This document shows positions 62,212 through 64,000 of a stretch of 64,000 bases of DNA, piece after piece (within the stretch, counting starts at the first letter, position 1; each line of letters begins with the position of its first letter). The translations under genes and the position numbers were made by a program. The stretch is taken from positions 62,001 to 126,000 of the forward strand of contig JADYXW010000015.1 of NCBI GenBank assembly GCA_020853975.1. Reading direction: 5' to 3'. A model generated the notes under the pieces. That model was not told the origin of the DNA. It searched no databases and saw only the letters and a list, made by a program, of their open reading frames with translations. The DNA is from Phycisphaerales bacterium (GTDB lineage Bacteria; Planctomycetota; Phycisphaerae; Phycisphaerales; UBA1924).

Positions 62212-62217
62212 AGGATA
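62212..62217 (-). promoter_or_regulatory. Start-proximal -10 box TATCCT of upp
   Basis: Minus-strand TATCCT, 6-base spacer, ATG at 62205; identical geometry to plsY. The divergent deaminase has AACAAT 5 bases before its ATG. Confidence 0.5.
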
Positions 62218-62260
62218 GCGGGGGCCGTGCCTCGCGCGGGAGAGCGGCCAACAATCGCGC

Positions 62261-62725
62261 ATGGACCAGGACCGGCTGGACGCACTGGCGCTCGAGGCGG
62301 CGTACGAGCAGGCGCTCAAGTCTTCCCGCGAGGGGGGCATCCCCATCGGCTCGGCGCTCATGAACAGGCGGGGTGTGATCGTGGCGCTGGGCCACAACCT
62401 GCGGGTGCAGAGCGGCGACCCCACGGCCCACGCCGAGACCGTGTGCATCCGCAACGCCGGGCGCAGGCGAGACTGGCACACCCTGACGCTCGCGAGCACG
62501 CTCTCGCCCTGCGCGATGTGCACGGGCACGACCATCCTGCACCGAATTCCGCGGGTGGTGGTGGGGGAGAACCAGACCTTTGTCGGGCGAGAGGACTGGA
62601 TGAGGCAGGAGGGCGTGGCGCTGCGGCTGATGAACGACCCGCTGTGCACCTCGCTGATGCAGCAGTTCGTTGCGGCCCATCCCGAGTTGTGGGACGAGGA
62701 CGTGGGCGTGCCCGGGGCGGACTAA
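62261..62725 (+). CDS. Cytosine deaminase, fungal (Fcy1) type
   Basis: 154 residues of the cytidine/deoxycytidylate deaminase fold. Zinc ligands are His57 (HAE, with Glu59 as proton shuttle), Cys84 and Cys87 (PCAMC). EGGIPIGSAL, TLSPCAMCTG, IPRVVVGEN and the C-terminal MQQFVAAHPELWDEDVG match what I recall of yeast cytosine deaminase rather than bacterial CodA or TadA. With the divergent upp it would convert cytosine to uracil and then UMP. Its TAA overlaps the stop of the convergent Hsp70 gene. Confidence 0.82.
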   Translation: MDQDRLDALALEAAYEQALKSSREGGIPIGSALMNRRGVIVALGHNLRVQSGDPTAHAETVCIRNAGRRRDWHTLTLASTLSPCAMCTGTTILHRIPRVVVGENQTFVGREDWMRQEGVALRLMNDPLCTSLMQQFVAAHPELWDEDVGVPGAD

Positions 62726-64000
62726 CCCGGGCGTGCGGTGCTGCCGCGGAGCGACGCGGCGATCGAGATCTCCTGCAGTCGGACACTGGCGCGGTCGAGG
62801 GATTCCTTGGCCTGGTGCAGTTCGTCGGGAGCGACGCCCTTCCAGTCGGCGGTTGCGCGGGCGACCAGGCCCCGCAGCCGGGTCATGCAGGCGGAGAGCG
62901 AGTCGCGCTCCGGCGGAGGGAGTTCGCCCGAGAAGCGGTCAAACCGCTCGCCGATCCACTTCAGGTCGAGGTTGCTGTTGGCGATGAGGTCCACGATGCG
63001 GTGGCGGGTCATGTCCTCGCGCGCGTGGGTGACGCTCTCCTGCTCGATCCGGTCGACCTCTTCGGGCGTCAGGCCGTGGTTGGGGATGACCTGCATGGAG
63101 GCGCGCCTGCCGCTGCGGCGTTCGAGCGCCGAGACGCCCAGCACGCCGTTGGCGTCGACAAGGAATGTGATTTCAAGCTGCGGGATGCCCGCGGGCATGG
63201 GGGGCAGCCCCCGCAGGTGGAACTCGCCGAGCCTGCGGCAGTCTGCGGCCATCTCACGCTCGCCCTGAAAGACCGTGAGGCGGAACGCGGTCTGGTTGTC
63301 GACGCTGGTGGAGAACATCTCGGTCGCCCGGGCCGGCACGGGCGTGTTGCGCATGATGACCTTGGCGACGGCGCCGCCCACGGTCTCGACGCCCAGCGAG
63401 AGCGGGATGACGTCCAGCAGCAGCGTGCCGCGGCGGTCGCCCGAGAGCACGGCGGCCTGCACCGAGGCGCCCAGCGCGACGACCTGGTCGGGGTCGAGCG
63501 CGGTGTAAGGCTCGAGGTTGAAGCACTCGCCGACACGACGGCGCACCAGCGGGATGCGCGTGCTGCCCCCGACCAGCACCGCCGCGTCGAGGGGCTTGCC
63601 GGCCAGCTCGGTCTCCGCGGAGGCGAGCGCGATGCGGCAGCGATCGATCGTGCGGTCCACCAGCGGCGTGATCAGCGACTCGAACTCCGCCCGCGTGAGC
63701 GTGCGCTCGTACACACCCGCGGGCCCAAGGTCGATGCGCACGGGCGCGGTCTCGTGCTCGGACAGCCGGATCTTCACCTGCTCCGCGAGCGAGATCAGTC
63801 CCTGGGTGGACTCGGGCGCGGGCGCCGCTCCGGTGCGGGCCAGTATCTCCCGGCGGAAGAGGTCCGCGACCAGGTGGTCCGCGTCGTCGCCCCCGAGTCG
63901 CGTATCGCCCCCGACAGCGAGCACCTGGAAGAAGAACGGGTCTTCTCCCTCGGCGGGGGTGAGGCGGAGGATGGAGATGTCGAAGGTCCCGCCCCCGAGG
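62722..64000 (-). CDS. Hsp70-family chaperone (DnaK/HscA-like), C-terminal part
   Basis: The frame is open to the window edge, so the N-terminus is missing; about 425 residues are present. They begin inside the ATPase domain (LGGGTFDISIL, then GGDTRLGGDD), include the adenosine loop LVGGSTRIPLV, and continue with the substrate-binding domain (PLSLGVET, NTPVPA, FQGERE.A, GVLGVSA) and a short lid. Length and the shortened lid fit HscA-type proteins for iron-sulfur cluster assembly as well as DnaK; the missing upstream genes would decide. Confidence 0.88.
   Translation of the reverse strand, partial: LGGGTFDISILRLTPAEGEDPFFFQVLAVGGDTRLGGDDADHLVADLFRREILARTGAAPAPESTQGLISLAEQVKIRLSEHETAPVRIDLGPAGVYERTLTRAEFESLITPLVDRTIDRCRIALASAETELAGKPLDAAVLVGGSTRIPLVRRRVGECFNLEPYTALDPDQVVALGASVQAAVLSGDRRGTLLLDVIPLSLGVETVGGAVAKVIMRNTPVPARATEMFSTSVDNQTAFRLTVFQGEREMAADCRRLGEFHLRGLPPMPAGIPQLEITFLVDANGVLGVSALERRSGRRASMQVIPNHGLTPEEVDRIEQESVTHAREDMTRHRIVDLIANSNLDLKWIGERFDRFSGELPPPERDSLSACMTRLRGLVARATADWKGVAPDELHQAKESLDRASVRLQEISIAASLRGSTARPG

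Noticed and set aside
1..64000. CRISPR arrays, insertion sequences, prophage, tRNA and rRNA genes
   Set aside because: No regularly spaced direct repeats, transposase motifs, phage structural genes or RNA gene signatures were seen on reading both strands.

Overview
The window is GC-rich, gene-dense bacterial chromosome that most likely comes from the Planctomycetota, probably class Phycisphaerae. This is inferred from gene content: a secreted subtilase ending in paired dockerin-like calcium repeats, SPINDLY/OGT-like glycosyltransferases, a zinc-ribbon protein of the CPxCxYDLRG...CPECG type, a PilMNO-type pseudopilus operon, a Gld-like ABC operon and futalosine-route menaquinone synthesis. I see no insertion sequence, prophage, CRISPR array, tRNA or rRNA, so this looks like core chromosome. 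The first gene and the last gene are cut by the window edges.

Layout. 1-9956: metal-dependent hydrolase end, phosphohexomutase, two small unknowns, RNase R, a lipoprotein, PhoH and a 7TM-HD phosphodiesterase. 9961-18822: cysS, a lipoprotein, a FlgM-like protein followed by a candidate structured RNA, topA, a zinc-ribbon membrane protein, miaA and plsY. 18872-28823: a single-chain homoaconitase-like enzyme, beta-carbonic anhydrase, prolyl oligopeptidase, two FkbM methyltransferases, a glycosyltransferase, a lipoprotein and a BtuF-like protein. 28957-38519: secretin plus GspE on the plus strand converging on a pilM-N-O-P-like-ATPase operon. 38667-46694: futalosine hydrolase, a membrane-fusion protein, a four-gene Gld-like ABC operon and a STAS protein. 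46824-54725: subtilase, gmk, glycosyltransferase, parB with two parS-like sites, Nudix, an orphan ABC ATPase and crcB. 54756-64000: two OGT-like proteins joined to dxr, ilvE, pgeF, upp, a fungal-type cytosine deaminase and a partial Hsp70.

How the genes work together. The secretin, two traffic ATPases and PilM/N/O/P-like proteins make up most of an envelope-spanning secretion or type IV pilus machine; the major pilin, GspF and prepilin peptidase are not here. Cytosine deaminase and Upp together convert cytosine to UMP. RNase R, CysS, MiaA, TopA, Gmk and ParB are housekeeping.

Expression signals. At least 14 genes have a TAnnnT hexamer 5 to 8 bases before the start codon and no Shine-Dalgarno sequence, which suggests leaderless transcription. 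A second set (flgM-like, secretin, parB, membrane-fusion protein, one lipoprotein, carbonic anhydrase) has clear AGGAG-type ribosome binding sites. The most novel-looking element is the 26-base-pair long-range inverted repeat at 13105-13281, followed at once by an intrinsic terminator.
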